From contig NZ_VFPB01000003.1 in NCBI RefSeq assembly GCF_006716465.1, forward strand, positions 230,332 to 294,331: a stretch of DNA of 64,000 nucleotides, given 5' to 3'. The notes under the pieces are model-generated. The model searched no databases and was not told the DNA's origin. It saw only the letters and a list, made by a program, of their open reading frames with translations. A program made the translations under genes and the position numbers. Positions within the stretch are counted from its first letter, which is position 1. Each line of letters begins with the position of its first letter. The stretch is from Pseudoxanthomonas sp. 3HH-4. Lineage in GTDB: Bacteria; Pseudomonadota; Gammaproteobacteria; Xanthomonadales; Xanthomonadaceae. Positions 35,213-45,809 of this stretch are shown here, in pieces.

Positions 35213-35297
35213 GAGGTATGCGCCAATATGAGTCCTACAGCCATTGCGCCGAATCTGCCAAAAATTCCTTTAAAATCAGAATTTTATGAGGCGCTAT

Positions 35298-35387
35298 TGG
35301 CGGAGAGAGTGGGATTCGAACCCACGGTAGGCTTGCACCTACGGCAGTTTTCAAGACTGCTGCCTTAAACCGCTCGGCCATCTCTCC
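35298..35387 (-). tRNA. tRNA-Ser(UGA)
   Basis: A full 90-nt serine tRNA read on the minus strand: acceptor stem GGAGAGA/TCTCTCC, D arm, anticodon stem-loop GCAGT-CTTGAAA-ACTGC with anticodon TGA, long variable arm (GTAGGTGCAAGCCTAC), T arm GGTTCGAATCC and encoded CCA. Its 3' end faces the integrase and is the probable island attachment site. Confidence 0.95.
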
Positions 35388-35500
35388 GTTGTCTGGAACT
35401 GCCCGCGACCCCGTCGCGGTGAATCGCCACCCTGCCCCGGCGGCGCGCCCGGCCCCTTGCGGGCCGGACGGCATTTTCGCACGAACACCCTGCCCGTGGC

Positions 35501-36508
35501 TTACGACGCCTTCTTCACCTTGCCGGCGTGGGTGTTGTCGATGGCCATCGCGATGGCCTTCTCCTTCTCCTCCGAACACTTGCCACCGCAATCCAGCCGC
35601 GAGGATTCGATCTGCTGCGGCAGGTGCTCGGCCAGGAAATCGATGAACACCCGCACCGCCGGCAACATGCCCCGACGCGAGGCGAACACCGCATGGCAGA
35701 TACCCTGCGGCAGGCTCCATTCCGGCAGCACCACCTCCAGCTCGCCCTTGCGCACCGCGTCCGCGCACACCGTCTCCGGCAGCAGCGTGATGCCGTAACC
35801 GTCCTTCGCCATCGACTGCAGCAGCGGGAAATCGAAACCCGCCAGGCGCGGATTCAACTCGATGCGGCGCACCTCGCCATTGGGCCCATGCAGCTCCCAG
35901 CGCTGGCGCGCCTCGTCCTCGCTGATGCTCAGCGTGACGTGTTCGGCCAGGTCTTCCGGCACCTTCGGGCGGCCAGCGCGGTTGAGGTACTTCGGACTGG
36001 CGACCAGCAACTCCTGGATCTGGCCGAAGCTGCGCATCACCAGGCTGCCGTCGTCATCCAGCTTGGCGCGCACGCGCAGGGCCACGTCGTAGCCCTCGTT
36101 GATGATGTCCACGCGGCGGTTGTTGACGTGCAACTGCAGCCGCACCTTCGGGTACTTGTCCAGGAACGCCGGCAGGATCTTGGGCAACTGCATCTGTGCC
36201 ACCGCCACCGGCACGCTGACGCGCACCACGCCCCGCGGTTCCGCACTCAGGCGATCGACCACCTCGCGCGCGGCCTGCGCTTCGGCCAGCATCGTCTGCG
36301 CATGGCGGTGCACGCTCATGCCCACGTCGGTCACCGCGAAGCGGCGCGTGGAGCGCTGCAGCAGGCGCACGCCCAGGTCGGTTTCCAGCTGGCTGATGCG
36401 CCGGCTCAGGCGGGACTTGGGAATGCCCAGCGCCCGCTCGGCCGCGGCGAAGCCGCCGTGGTCCACCACCATGGCGAAGTAATAGAGGTCATTGAGGTCG
36501 TGCTGCAT
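35501..36508 (-). CDS. LysR-family transcriptional regulator
   Basis: A 335-aa regulator with an N-terminal winged helix (YYFAMVVDHGGFAAAERALG, then SRLSRRISQLETDLGVRLL) and a C-terminal substrate-binding domain. The extreme C-terminus (LDCGGKCSEEKEKAI) is an unusual Lys/Glu-rich tail with two Cys. It is divergent from the azoreductase gene with 116 bp between them and probably controls it, as is common for LysR genes next to quinone or azo reductases. Confidence 0.92.
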   Translation of the reverse strand: MQHDLNDLYYFAMVVDHGGFAAAERALGIPKSRLSRRISQLETDLGVRLLQRSTRRFAVTDVGMSVHRHAQTMLAEAQAAREVVDRLSAEPRGVVRVSVPVAVAQMQLPKILPAFLDKYPKVRLQLHVNNRRVDIINEGYDVALRVRAKLDDDGSLVMRSFGQIQELLVASPKYLNRAGRPKVPEDLAEHVTLSISEDEARQRWELHGPNGEVRRIELNPRLAGFDFPLLQSMAKDGYGITLLPETVCADAVRKGELEVVLPEWSLPQGICHAVFASRRGMLPAVRVFIDFLAEHLPQQIESSRLDCGGKCSEEKEKAIAMAIDNTHAGKVKKAS

Positions 36509-36624
36509 GAATTAGATCCACCTTTAGAACAATCAGTGACGTTTGACCACATTTACCATACAAATGCAACGACCTACAGTGTTCTCCAACGCGGTTGAGG
36601 CCGCATCCCGACCGGAGAACCACC

Positions 36625-37203
36625 ATGAAACTATTGCATATCGACAGCAGCGCCCTGGCCGCCAATTCGGTCAGCCGACAACTGACCGCCGCCATCGTAG
36701 CCCGTTGGCAGGACACCGTGCCCGGGCTGGAGGTCACCTACCGCGACCTGGACGCCGACCCGCTGCCCCACCTGACCAACGCCGTACTGGGTGGGGGCGA
36801 TGCCGCCGCCGCACAAGCCGGCGAGGCGGCGATGCAGCAGTTCCTGGCCGCCGACGTCATCGTGCTGGGCGCCCCGCGCTACAACTTCGGCGTGCCGTCC
36901 ACGCTGAAGGCCTGGATCGACCGCGTGGCCGTGGCCGGCCGCACCTTCAAGTACACCGAGAACGGCCCCGTCGGCCTGGCCGGCGGCAAGCAGGTGATCG
37001 TGGCCGAGGCCAGCGGTGGCGAATACGCCGGTACGGCGATCGACTTCGTGGCGCCGTACCTGAAGCAGGTGTTCGGCTTCCTCGGCATCACCGATGTGGA
37101 GTTCATCCGTGCCGAGCGCGTGGCGTATTCGCCGCAGCACAAGGCCGAGGCCATCGAGGCCGCGCTTGCGAGCATCCCGATGCCGCTGCGCAAGGCGGCC
37201 TGA
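36625..37203 (+). CDS. azoR: FMN-dependent NADH:quinone/azo reductase
   Basis: A 192-aa flavodoxin-fold enzyme that reduces quinones and azo compounds. Family motifs are LLHIDSSALAANSVSRQLT at the FMN-phosphate loop, LGAPRYNFGVPSTLKAWIDR and the GGKQVIVAEASGGEY segment. The start at 36625 follows CGGAGAACCACC. It is divergent from the LysR gene. Confidence 0.93.
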   Translation: MKLLHIDSSALAANSVSRQLTAAIVARWQDTVPGLEVTYRDLDADPLPHLTNAVLGGGDAAAAQAGEAAMQQFLAADVIVLGAPRYNFGVPSTLKAWIDRVAVAGRTFKYTENGPVGLAGGKQVIVAEASGGEYAGTAIDFVAPYLKQVFGFLGITDVEFIRAERVAYSPQHKAEAIEAALASIPMPLRKAA

Positions 37204-37262
37204 GTCTTCGGGTCGCGGGACGGGGCCGGTATGCTGCCGGCACCCGTTCCCACCGCCCGCCG

Positions 37263-38000
37263 ATGCCCGCCCGGAACACGACGCCCGACGCGATCGACGC
37301 CCCAGAGGCGCTGGCCCTGCTGAAGGCCGCCGCCCGCCCGGACCACCGCGCCGGGCTGGCGCGCTACGGCATTCCCGACACGCACGCGCTGGGCGTACCG
37401 ATGCGCGATATCCAGGCGCTGGGCAAGCGCATCGGCCGTCGTCACGCCATGGCCCAACTCCTCTGGGACAGCGGCATCTACGAAGCCCGCCTGCTGGTGG
37501 CCTTCATCGCCGATCCCACGCACCTCACCCCCACGCAGATGGACCGCTGGTGCCGCCAGTTCGACAACTGGGCGGTCTGCGACACGCTGTGCCTGCACCT
37601 GTTCGACCGCAGTCCGCATGCGTGGGGACGGATCGATGCATGGGCGCGCAAGCGCGGCGAATTCGAGAAACGCGCGGCGTTCGCGCTGCTGGCCGGACTG
37701 GCGGTTCATGACCGCCACACGCCGGATGCGCCCTTCCTCGCCGGACTGGCCCACGTGGACGCGGCCGCTGGCGACGCGCGCAACTTCGTCAGCAAGGGCG
37801 TGAGCTGGGCGCTGCGCGCCATCGGCCACCGCAATGCGGCGCTGCATGCGGAGGCGACCGCATTGGCTGCACGGCTGGCCGCCTCGGACGATGCGACGCG
37901 GCGCCGGATCGGCAAGGAGGCGCTGCGCGATCTCAACCGCCCGCTGGTGCGCGCGAAGGTGGCGAAGTCGGACAAAGGACGCGCGCAGAAAAACGTCTAG
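37263..38000 (+). CDS. DNA alkylation repair protein (AlkD-like)
   Basis: A 245-aa all-helical protein of the HEAT-like AlkD family of alkylpurine glycosylases. Typical segments are MDRWCRQFDNWAVCDTLCLH, RKRGEFEKRAAFALLAGLAV and FVSKGVSWALRAIGHRN. The ATG at 37263 is chosen; the frame is open upstream but overlaps azoR. The active-site Asp common in AlkD appears as Asp in the FDNWAVCD stretch. Confidence 0.88.
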   Translation: MPARNTTPDAIDAPEALALLKAAARPDHRAGLARYGIPDTHALGVPMRDIQALGKRIGRRHAMAQLLWDSGIYEARLLVAFIADPTHLTPTQMDRWCRQFDNWAVCDTLCLHLFDRSPHAWGRIDAWARKRGEFEKRAAFALLAGLAVHDRHTPDAPFLAGLAHVDAAAGDARNFVSKGVSWALRAIGHRNAALHAEATALAARLAASDDATRRRIGKEALRDLNRPLVRAKVAKSDKGRAQKNV

Positions 38001-38077
38001 GAGTGCGCCGATCCTGCGCATCCCCTCGCCCCGCTGGGGGTTGGAAGGAAACCGATACCGCGAAGCTGTGGCTGCCT

Positions 38078-38263
38078 CTCCCTCTCCCTGCGAAGCGGGG
38101 AGAGGGTGCCCAACGGGCGGGTGAGGGGCGAGCGGAGACGGGATGCTTGAACCACGCAGCCTGCGCTCCACATGCGCGCACATCCAAACGCGGAAAGTCC
38201 CGCGCGAACAGCAACCCCTCATCCGCCCTCCGGGCACCTTCTCCCCGCAGGCGGGGAGAAGGG
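38078..38263. repeat. Inverted pair of GC-rich palindromic intergenic repeats
   Basis: The 303-bp gap between the AlkD-like gene and serS holds two related repeats in opposite orientation. One is CCTCTCCCTGCGAAGCGGGG followed by AGAGGGTGCCCAACGGGCGGGTGAGGG (38078-38130). The other is its mirror, with CTTCTCCCCGCAGGCGGGGA at its centre (38216-38263). A further small hairpin CTTCTCCGCGCGGGAGAAGG follows at about 38275-38294. Repeats of this type are dispersed in Xanthomonadaceae genomes; together they may end transcription from both sides. I see no gene in the gap. Confidence 0.7.
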
Positions 38264-38303
38264 ATGTGCGCCACCTTCTCCGCGCGGGAGAAGGGATACA
38301 GCG

Positions 38304-39818
<1,515 letters not shown>

Positions 39819-39833
39819 TCACCGGTGATTCCC

Positions 39834-40481
39834 ATGTCGGCCCAGCAACCGCACGAACCGCACTTCACCTTCCGCCTGCCCCGCACGGCCCTGCGCAACG
39901 CCGCCATCGCCTTCGGCATCGGCCTGCTGCTGTTCGCGATCGTCTGGTGGGCGGGCCGCGACGACGGGTTCTACACGCCGGAAGCCACGGTGCCTGGCAA
40001 ATCGCTGCCGGTCGAGGCGCTGCCCGAACCCCTTTCCACTGGCGATGGCGCGAGCGGCATGGAAGAACCCGCACCGCGACCGCCCACCGAGGAGCGCCCG
40101 CAACTGGTGGAAGAAAAGCCGATGCCCGCGCCCGTGCCGGAGACCCCGGTACCCACGGCACCGGCCAATGCGACGCCGGCGGCGGCAGGTATTCCGCTCG
40201 CCCCCGGCGATGTGCCGGTGCCGATCCCCGGCCAGACACCCGCGCCCGAGTACCCGCCCTCTGCCATGCGCAATGGCGCGGAGGGCACGGTGATGGTGCG
40301 GGTGGAAGTGGGTGCGGATGGCGTTCCCACGTCGGTCGATGTGGCCCAGCGCAGCGGCTCCCGTGATCTGGATCGCGCTGCGGTGGCGGCCGTGCGTCGC
40401 TGGCGCTTCCAGCCGGCGCAGCGCGATGGCCAGGCGGTGCCGGGCGCGGTGACGGTGCCGATCGACTTCAAGATGCGGTGA
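39834..40481 (+). CDS. TonB-family energy transducer
   Basis: A 215-aa inner-membrane protein with one N-terminal helix (NAAIAFGIGLLLFAIVWWA), a long Pro/Ala/Glu-rich periplasmic stretch and a C-terminal TonB domain (APEYPPSAMRNGAEGTVMVR, then RSGSRDLDRAAVAAVRRWRF). TonB passes proton-motive force to outer-membrane receptors; Xanthomonads carry many such copies. No exbB/exbD is adjacent. Confidence 0.88.
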   Translation: MSAQQPHEPHFTFRLPRTALRNAAIAFGIGLLLFAIVWWAGRDDGFYTPEATVPGKSLPVEALPEPLSTGDGASGMEEPAPRPPTEERPQLVEEKPMPAPVPETPVPTAPANATPAAAGIPLAPGDVPVPIPGQTPAPEYPPSAMRNGAEGTVMVRVEVGADGVPTSVDVAQRSGSRDLDRAAVAAVRRWRFQPAQRDGQAVPGAVTVPIDFKMR

Positions 40482-40485
40482 TGGC

Positions 40486-40908
40486 ATGGGCCATGCGCGA
40501 TCACTGAAACGCATCGCAGCCTGGTCCGCGGCATCATTGATCGCCCTGTGCGTCTGCGCATGGCTCTGGTCCCTGCGCAGCCCAACCGTCCACGACCCGT
40601 TGGGCGACGAGCCAGGCGAGACTTGGGTGAAGGGCCGCGGCTATTCGCATGCTGTGCGGCTGATGGACTCCGGGCGCTACGCGATGCAAACCCAGTGCGA
40701 TATCTGCGCTGCGCCGCTCCAGTCGGGCACGTGGACGCGACAAGACAGCACGCTCGTGCTGCGGCACGCATCCGGTTCGGTTGCCATGGAGCTTGTGCCT
40801 GTCACCGTGATGGGCTGCGAAGCGCTTGCAAGACGAGGCGAACAGAACGTGCGCGCGCCAGGCAGCGTCTACTTCAAACGGGATGACCGATGCGCGGATG
40901 CGTTTTGA
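40486..40908 (+). CDS. Hypothetical membrane-anchored protein, 140 aa
   Basis: One N-terminal hydrophobic helix (WSAASLIALCVCAWLWSL) and a periplasmic-looking domain with a CDIC pair and two further Cys (MGCEAL, DDRCADAF). It starts 4 bp after the TonB gene and is probably co-transcribed. The frame is protein-like but I recognise no family. Confidence 0.55.
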   Translation: MGHARSLKRIAAWSAASLIALCVCAWLWSLRSPTVHDPLGDEPGETWVKGRGYSHAVRLMDSGRYAMQTQCDICAAPLQSGTWTRQDSTLVLRHASGSVAMELVPVTVMGCEALARRGEQNVRAPGSVYFKRDDRCADAF

Positions 40909-41054
40909 CAGCGGATATGCATTGCTGAACCGTTGTTCCGCTAGCTGAACTTCGCCCCGCCTGCTTCATCGCGACATCACGCATCGCAAACATCGCCCCG
41001 CCAAGACTCGGCCCCGTTCCAACGCGAAACCCACAACGCGAAACGGAGGTTCAC

Positions 41055-41618
41055 ATGTCGATGCCCACAAACAACGAGTACCGCACCCCGGATACCGGGG
41101 AAGACACCACGATGGAACCGCGCCGCACGACGTCGCCCGTGCTGCTGATGCTGCTTGCGTTCACCGTGACGGCCACCGGCCTGATCTGGTGGAGCCAGTC
41201 CCGGACGACCCGGGACGTGCCGGTCGCCACGATGCCGGCGCCGGTGATCGAGAACGAAGCGGCCACGACTCCAGCAAAAGAACGTGCAACGGCAGCCGCA
41301 AACCGCGCGCGCACCGAGCGCCCGGCTACCCGCCAGGCCGCGATCAGCCGTGACGCGCGACCGCTGTCGGGCAACGCCGAGCCGAAGTATCCGGCTTCCA
41401 TGCTGCGCGCTGGCGTGGGCGGCACGGTCGTCGTCCAGGCCGAACTGGATGCCAACGGCAATCCGGTCAACGTGCGCGTGATCGAGCGCAGCGGTGAGCG
41501 CGACCTGGATCGCGCCGCGCTGAGCGCGGTGCGCCAGTGGCGTTTCGAGCCGGCCATGCGCAATGGCAAGGCGATCGCCAGCAGCGTTAAGGTACCGGTG
41601 GACTTCAAGCCGATCTAA
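41055..41618 (+). CDS. TonB-family energy transducer, second copy
   Basis: A 187-aa protein with one membrane helix (SPVLLMLLAFTVTATGLIWW), a short Ala/Arg-rich linker and a C-terminal TonB domain (AEPKYPASMLRAGVGGTVVV, then RSGERDLDRAALSAVRQWRF) closely similar to the copy 1 kb upstream. It has its own strong ribosome site (CGGAGG) and a terminator just downstream, so it is likely its own transcription unit. Confidence 0.88.
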   Translation: MSMPTNNEYRTPDTGEDTTMEPRRTTSPVLLMLLAFTVTATGLIWWSQSRTTRDVPVATMPAPVIENEAATTPAKERATAAANRARTERPATRQAAISRDARPLSGNAEPKYPASMLRAGVGGTVVVQAELDANGNPVNVRVIERSGERDLDRAALSAVRQWRFEPAMRNGKAIASSVKVPVDFKPI

Positions 41619-41657
41619 GCGCTGCCCCGCTCCGCACAGGGAGCTCACGAGGAAAGA

Positions 41658-41687
41658 AAAGGGGGACGCGCGCAAGCGTCCCCCTTT
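41658..41687 (+). terminator. Rho-independent terminator after the second TonB gene
   Basis: A 12-bp stem AAAGGGGGACGC / GCGTCCCCCTTT with a 6-nt loop, followed by TCTC. Because it starts with an A-run and ends with a T-run, it can work in both directions and could also end aroA transcription from the other side. Confidence 0.75.
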
Positions 41688-41702
41688 CTCATGTCTCGCT
41701 AT

Positions 41703-41835
41703 TGTAGGAGCGACGTGAGTCGCGACCGTGATCCTTCCGCAACAGGATCACGGCAAGCAACCGCGGGATAGGCGCGGAACGGGAGAGCAACACACGAACC
41801 CGGGGTCTGCGGTCGCGACTTACGTCGCTCCTACA
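41703..41835. repeat. REP doublet (GTAG-type palindromic element)
   Basis: TGTAGGAGCGACGTGAGTCG followed by CGACC (41703-41727) and its inverted partner GGTCGCGACTTACGTCGCTC followed by CTACA (41811-41835) flank about 80 bp of unrelated sequence. This is the GTAG-headed REP type spread through Stenotrophomonas/Pseudoxanthomonas genomes and mobilised by RAYT transposases. A second doublet lies at 44445-44505. Confidence 0.85.
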
Positions 41836-41847
41836 GAAGCGAAAGTG

Positions 41848-43152
41848 TCACGCCTTCCGCAACGCAAACCCCGCGCCGGTCGCCAAGCCGTCGTAGTTCG
41901 GGAACGAGGTCGCCACGTTGGCGACATCGCCGATGCGCACCTCGCCGGTTGCGACCTGCCCGGCGATGGAGAACGCCATCGCGATGCGGTGGTCGCCGTG
42001 GGAATCCACGGTGCCGCCATGCAGCGGGCCCGGAAAGATCGTCGCGCCATCGGGCGTCTCATCGATTCGCAGGCCCAGGGCACGCAGACCGTTCGCCATC
42101 GCCGCGAGGCGGTCGGATTCCTTCACCCGCAGTTCCGCAGCGCCGCGCACAACCGTGGGGCCGTCCGCCGCTGCCGCCGCGACGAACAGCGCGGGGAACT
42201 CGTCGATCATGTCCGGCACCAGCGCTTCCGGCACTTCGATGCCGTGCAGCGGCGCGTGACGCACCACCAGATCGGCCACCGGCTCGCCGCCGTGCTCGCT
42301 GGCATTCTCTTCGCTGATGTCCGCGCCCATTAGGCGCAGTGCCTGCAACAGGCCGGTGCGACGCGGATTCAGGCCGACGGCGCGCAGGCGCAGTTCGGAG
42401 CCGGGAATGATGCTGGCGGCGACCAGGAAGAACGCGGCCGACGAGAAATCCGCGGGCACGGCGATGTCGGTGGCCTTCAGCCGCTGCCCGCCGCGCAGGC
42501 GCGCGAAGCCGGGCGAGAAGTCGATGTCCACGCCGAACGCCTTCAGCATGCGCTCGGTGTAGTCGCGGGTGGGATGCGGCTCGCGCACGACGGTTTCGCC
42601 ATCGGCATACAGGCCCGCCAGCAGTACGGCGGACTTCACCTGGGCACTGGCGACTTCCAGCGTGTAGTCGATGCCCGCCAGCGGCTGGCCGCCGTGGATG
42701 CGCAGCGGTGGCAGGCCGCCTTCTTCGGTGTCGATGCGCGCGCCCATCGAGGAAAGCGGCCCGGTGACGCGGCGCATGGGGCGCTTGGACAAGGATTCGT
42801 CGCCGACCAGCACGCTGTCGAAAGGCTGCGCGGCCAGCAGGCCCGCGAGCAGCCGCATGCCGGTACCGGCGTTGCCGCAGTCGAGCGCGCCGTCGGCAGC
42901 CTTCAGGCCATCCACGCCGACGCCATGGACGATGCGGCGCGACGGCGACGGGGTTTCCATCTGCACGCCCAGGCGCGAAAAGATCGCGGCAGTGGCACGG
43001 GTGTCCTCGCCTTCAAGGAAGCCGTCGATCGTCGACGTGCCATCGGCGAGTGCGGCGAACATCACCGCGCGGTGCGACACCGACTTGTCACCAGGGATGT
43101 GGAGGGTGCCGCGCAGGGGTTGGCCGGTGGAGGCGATCCAGTCTTGTGTCAT
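41848..43152 (-). CDS. aroA: 3-phosphoshikimate 1-carboxyvinyltransferase (EPSP synthase)
   Basis: Sixth step of the shikimate pathway, joining shikimate-3-phosphate and PEP. The 434-aa protein has GDKSVSHRAVMFAALADG at residues 23-40, LDCGNAGTGMRLLAGLL near residue 90 and RVKESDRLAAMANGL-type sequence (ELRVKESDRLAAMANGLRAL) near 345. It is last in the serC-pheA-aroA series. Confidence 0.95.
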   Translation of the reverse strand: MTQDWIASTGQPLRGTLHIPGDKSVSHRAVMFAALADGTSTIDGFLEGEDTRATAAIFSRLGVQMETPSPSRRIVHGVGVDGLKAADGALDCGNAGTGMRLLAGLLAAQPFDSVLVGDESLSKRPMRRVTGPLSSMGARIDTEEGGLPPLRIHGGQPLAGIDYTLEVASAQVKSAVLLAGLYADGETVVREPHPTRDYTERMLKAFGVDIDFSPGFARLRGGQRLKATDIAVPADFSSAAFFLVAASIIPGSELRLRAVGLNPRRTGLLQALRLMGADISEENASEHGGEPVADLVVRHAPLHGIEVPEALVPDMIDEFPALFVAAAAADGPTVVRGAAELRVKESDRLAAMANGLRALGLRIDETPDGATIFPGPLHGGTVDSHGDHRIAMAFSIAGQVATGEVRIGDVANVATSFPNYDGLATGAGFALRKA

Positions 43153-43159
43153 GGGAGCT

Positions 43160-43264
43160 GTGATTCGTGATTCGTGATTCGTGAGGAGCGATTCGATGAG
43201 CGGCGTTCGGATTGGGCGTAATCAGTGCGATGGCAAATCACGAATCCCCAATCACGAATCACGG
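43160..43264. repeat. Heptamer tandem repeat and its inverted copy in the aroA-pheA gap
   Basis: Three perfect GTGATTC units (43160-43180) are mirrored by ATCACGAATCCCCAATCACG and following bases at 43237-43262. The unit is closely related to the GGTGATT repeat at the right end of the window. The inverted arrangement can form a long stem in the spacer between pheA and aroA. Confidence 0.6.
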
Positions 43265-43267
43265 CGC

Positions 43268-44419
43268 TCAAGGCACCGCAACGGGGTACGAGCCCAGCAC
43301 CTTGATCTGCGCCGAATGCTGCTTCAGTTCGGCCAGCGCCTGCTTCATCGCCTCGTCGTCGATGTGGCCAGCGAGGTCGATGAAGAAACCATACTCCCAC
43401 TTCGCGTGGTGCGAGGGACGCGACTCGATGCGATTCATGCTGATGCCGTGGCGGGCGAACGGACTGAGCACGTCGAACAGCGCGCCGGGCTTGTCGTGGA
43501 TGAAGACCAGCACCGAGGTGCGATCGTGGCCCGACGGCGGGAAGATGCTGCGCCCGATCACCAGGAAGCGCGTGGTGTTGTCCTTGTCGTCCTGGATCGG
43601 GCTCATGACGACTTTCTTGAGGCCGTACACATGGGCGGCGCTTTCGCCGCCGATGGCGGCTGCGTCGTCATTGCCACGCGCGCGGCGCGCGCCTTCGGCA
43701 TTGCTCGACACCGGCACCTTCTCGACCTTGGGCAGATTGGCGCGCAGCCAACCCGCGGTCTGCGCGAAGGACTGCGGGTGCGCATAGATGCGTTCGATGT
43801 CGTCGATGCGGCCGGTGCGCGACATCAGGAACTGGTGCACGCGCAGTTCGACTTCGCCGCAGATCTTCAGGTCGGAGGTGAGGAACATGTCCAGGGTGAT
43901 CTGGATGGTCCCCTGCCCCGAGTTCTCCACCGGCACCACGCCGAAATCGGCGTTTCCGCTGGCCACTTCCTGGAACACCTCTTCGATGCTGGCCAGCGGA
44001 AGACCATGCGCCGAGCGGCCGAAGTGCTTGAGCACCGCCTGCTGGCTGAAGGTGCCCTCCGGGCCGAGGTAACCGATCTTCAACGGTTCCTGCTGCGCCA
44101 GGCAGGCGGACATGATCTCGCGGAAGACGTGCACCAGCACTTCGTCGCTGAGCGGGCCTTCGTTGCGGTCCACCACCATGCGCAGCACCTGCGCCTCGCG
44201 CTCGGGACGGTAATAGTCCACCGCGGCAGCCAGCTTGCCCTTGGCCTTGCCGACCTGGTGGGCGAAGCGTGCGCGCTCGGCGATCAGCGACTGGATCTGG
44301 CGGTCGATGCCATCGATCTTGGCGCGTACGTCGGAGAGGGCGGGAGCGGCGGGGGTCGTGGCGTCGGTTTTCTTGCCTTTCGCAGGCTTGGCGGAGGGTT
44401 TGCTGGGCTTGGAAGCCAT
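43268..44419 (-). CDS. pheA: Bifunctional chorismate mutase/prephenate dehydratase
   Basis: Converts chorismate to phenylpyruvate in phenylalanine synthesis. The 383-aa protein has a Lys/Pro-rich start, a chorismate mutase domain (about 28-115, IDGIDRQIQSLIAERARFAH), a prephenate dehydratase domain (GYLGPEGTFSQQAVLKHFG, then TTRFLVIGR) and a C-terminal ACT domain with the phenylalanine-sensing ESRP motif (MNRIESRPS). The ESRP motif predicts feedback inhibition by phenylalanine. Confidence 0.95.
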   Translation of the reverse strand: MASKPSKPSAKPAKGKKTDATTPAAPALSDVRAKIDGIDRQIQSLIAERARFAHQVGKAKGKLAAAVDYYRPEREAQVLRMVVDRNEGPLSDEVLVHVFREIMSACLAQQEPLKIGYLGPEGTFSQQAVLKHFGRSAHGLPLASIEEVFQEVASGNADFGVVPVENSGQGTIQITLDMFLTSDLKICGEVELRVHQFLMSRTGRIDDIERIYAHPQSFAQTAGWLRANLPKVEKVPVSSNAEGARRARGNDDAAAIGGESAAHVYGLKKVVMSPIQDDKDNTTRFLVIGRSIFPPSGHDRTSVLVFIHDKPGALFDVLSPFARHGISMNRIESRPSHHAKWEYGFFIDLAGHIDDEAMKQALAELKQHSAQIKVLGSYPVAVP

Positions 44420-44444
44420 TGTTGTTGTGTCCTGTGTTGCCTTC

Positions 44445-44505
44445 TGTAGGAGCGACGTAAGTCGCGACCTGGATGTTGACGGTCGCGACTTACGTCGCTC
44501 CTACA
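44445..44505. repeat. REP doublet (GTAG type), second copy
   Basis: TGTAGGAGCGACGTAAGTCG followed by CGACC, and its near-perfect inverse, are separated by only 11 bp, so the whole unit forms one long hairpin. It sits between serC and pheA and nearly matches the doublet at 41.7-41.8 kb. Confidence 0.85.
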
Positions 44506-44518
44506 ACAACGACCCGAA

Positions 44519-45604
44519 TCATCCGTTGCGCTGCTGGAAATCGCGCATGAACTCCACCAACGCCTGCGCGCCTTCCACCGGCAGCGCGTTGTACAGCGAG
44601 GCGCGAATGCCGCCGACTGCCTTGTGCCCCTTCAGCGCCAGCAGGCCGGCTGCTTTGGATTCGGCCACGAAGCGCGAAGTCAGCGTCTCGTCGGGCAGGA
44701 AGAACGGGATGTTCATCCGCGACCGCACGGCCGGGGCCACTTCATTGCGGTAGAAGCCACCCGATGCATCGATGGCACCATAGACCAGCGACGACTTCAT
44801 GGCGTTGCGGCGCGCGAATTCGGACACGCCGCCTTCGGCAAGCATCCACTTGAACACCAGCCCGGCCAGGTACCAGTTCCAGGTCGGCGGCGTGTTGAGC
44901 ATGGAGTCGCGGGCGGCGTGCGAGCGGTAGTCGAAGATGTCGGCGCGCGGCTGGCCGCTGCGTTCGAACAGATCTTTGCGGATGATGACCACTGCAACGC
45001 CCACCGGGCCCAGATTCTTCTGCGCGCCGGCATAGATCACCCCGTACTTCGACACATCCAGCGGCTCGGAGGCGATCGACGAACTGAAGTCGGCGAACAG
45101 CGGCACCTCGCCGACGTCCGGGGTATCGCGAAACTCGACGCCGTGGATGGTCTCGTTGGCGGTGATGTGCACGTAGGCGGCACCGGGCGTGAGCTTCCAG
45201 GTGTCGCGCGGCGGGATGTCGTGGAAGCCGCCGGCCTCGCCGTCGGCGGCGATGTTGACGGTGCAGTACGGCTTGGCCTGTTTGATCGCGGTCTTGCCCC
45301 AGTGCCCGGTCACCACGTAGTCGACCACCTGGCCGGGGGCGGCGAAGTTCAGCGCCAACAGGGCCTGGTGGGTGGTGGCACCACCGGACAGGAACAGCAC
45401 GGCGTAGTCGTCCGGGATGCCGACCAGGGCGCGCAGGTCGGCCTCGGCCTGTGCGGCCACGACGATGAAATCCTGGCTGCGGTGGCTGATTTCCACGATG
45501 GACGCGCCGATGCCGTTCCAGTCGAGCATCTCGGCCTGGGCCTGCCGCAATACCGACTCGGGCAACGTGGCGGGACCGGCACTGAAGTTGAACGCGCGCG
45601 TCAT
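44519..45604 (-). CDS. serC: Phosphoserine aminotransferase
   Basis: PLP enzyme of serine (and pyridoxine) synthesis. The 361-aa product begins [19 protein letters not shown], and has the PLP lysine in [17 protein letters not shown] and the substrate-binding region [16 protein letters not shown]. The start at 45604 gives the standard N-terminus; the frame is open further upstream but that part is not protein-like. First gene of serC-pheA-aroA, divergent from msrP with a 205-bp spacer. Confidence 0.95.
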   Translation of the reverse strand: MTRAFNFSAGPATLPESVLRQAQAEMLDWNGIGASIVEISHRSQDFIVVAAQAEADLRALVGIPDDYAVLFLSGGATTHQALLALNFAAPGQVVDYVVTGHWGKTAIKQAKPYCTVNIAADGEAGGFHDIPPRDTWKLTPGAAYVHITANETIHGVEFRDTPDVGEVPLFADFSSSIASEPLDVSKYGVIYAGAQKNLGPVGVAVVIIRKDLFERSGQPRADIFDYRSHAARDSMLNTPPTWNWYLAGLVFKWMLAEGGVSEFARRNAMKSSLVYGAIDASGGFYRNEVAPAVRSRMNIPFFLPDETLTSRFVAESKAAGLLALKGHKAVGGIRASLYNALPVEGAQALVEFMRDFQQRNG

Positions 45605-45809
45605 GGGGCACCTGGAAGGATGAACGGCTAGTATGCCGCAGCGCATCCGTTGCAGGGGCAACCATGCGAACGTTGGGGCATGAAATGCGGACGGACTGCA
45701 TCCCGCACCGGGCCATGGCCGTATAGGCTTGCGACAGGTCGTCCGCGAGCCGGGAATTTTCCCGCCGTACAGACGTCCAAGATCCTCTGCAACGTTCCGG
45801 AGCTCCCCC

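Larger units (their letters stand above)
1..35297. mobile_element. Genomic island (right part), integrated at tRNA-Ser
   Basis: The block has lower GC than the chromosome to its right. It carries a tyrosine recombinase as its last gene, reading away from the tRNA, and stops at the 3' end of tRNA-Ser(UGA), the usual attachment point for such recombinases. The cargo is an Mo-cofactor/formate/bd-oxidase module, an encapsulin module, and a SIR2/TIR/H-NS accessory segment. I found no second copy of the tRNA 3' end in the window, so the distal att site must lie left of base 1. The boundary is inferred; the exact att core cannot be fixed from one end. Confidence 0.75.

Noticed and set aside
35314..35387. 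Short coding frame across the tRNA-Ser gene
   Set aside because: The string VGFEPTVGLHL is the usual false translation of a tRNA gene.
35528..36598. Plus-strand 356-codon frame over the LysR gene
   Set aside because: Antisense to a clear LysR regulator; its His/Arg/Ala-rich product has no family features.
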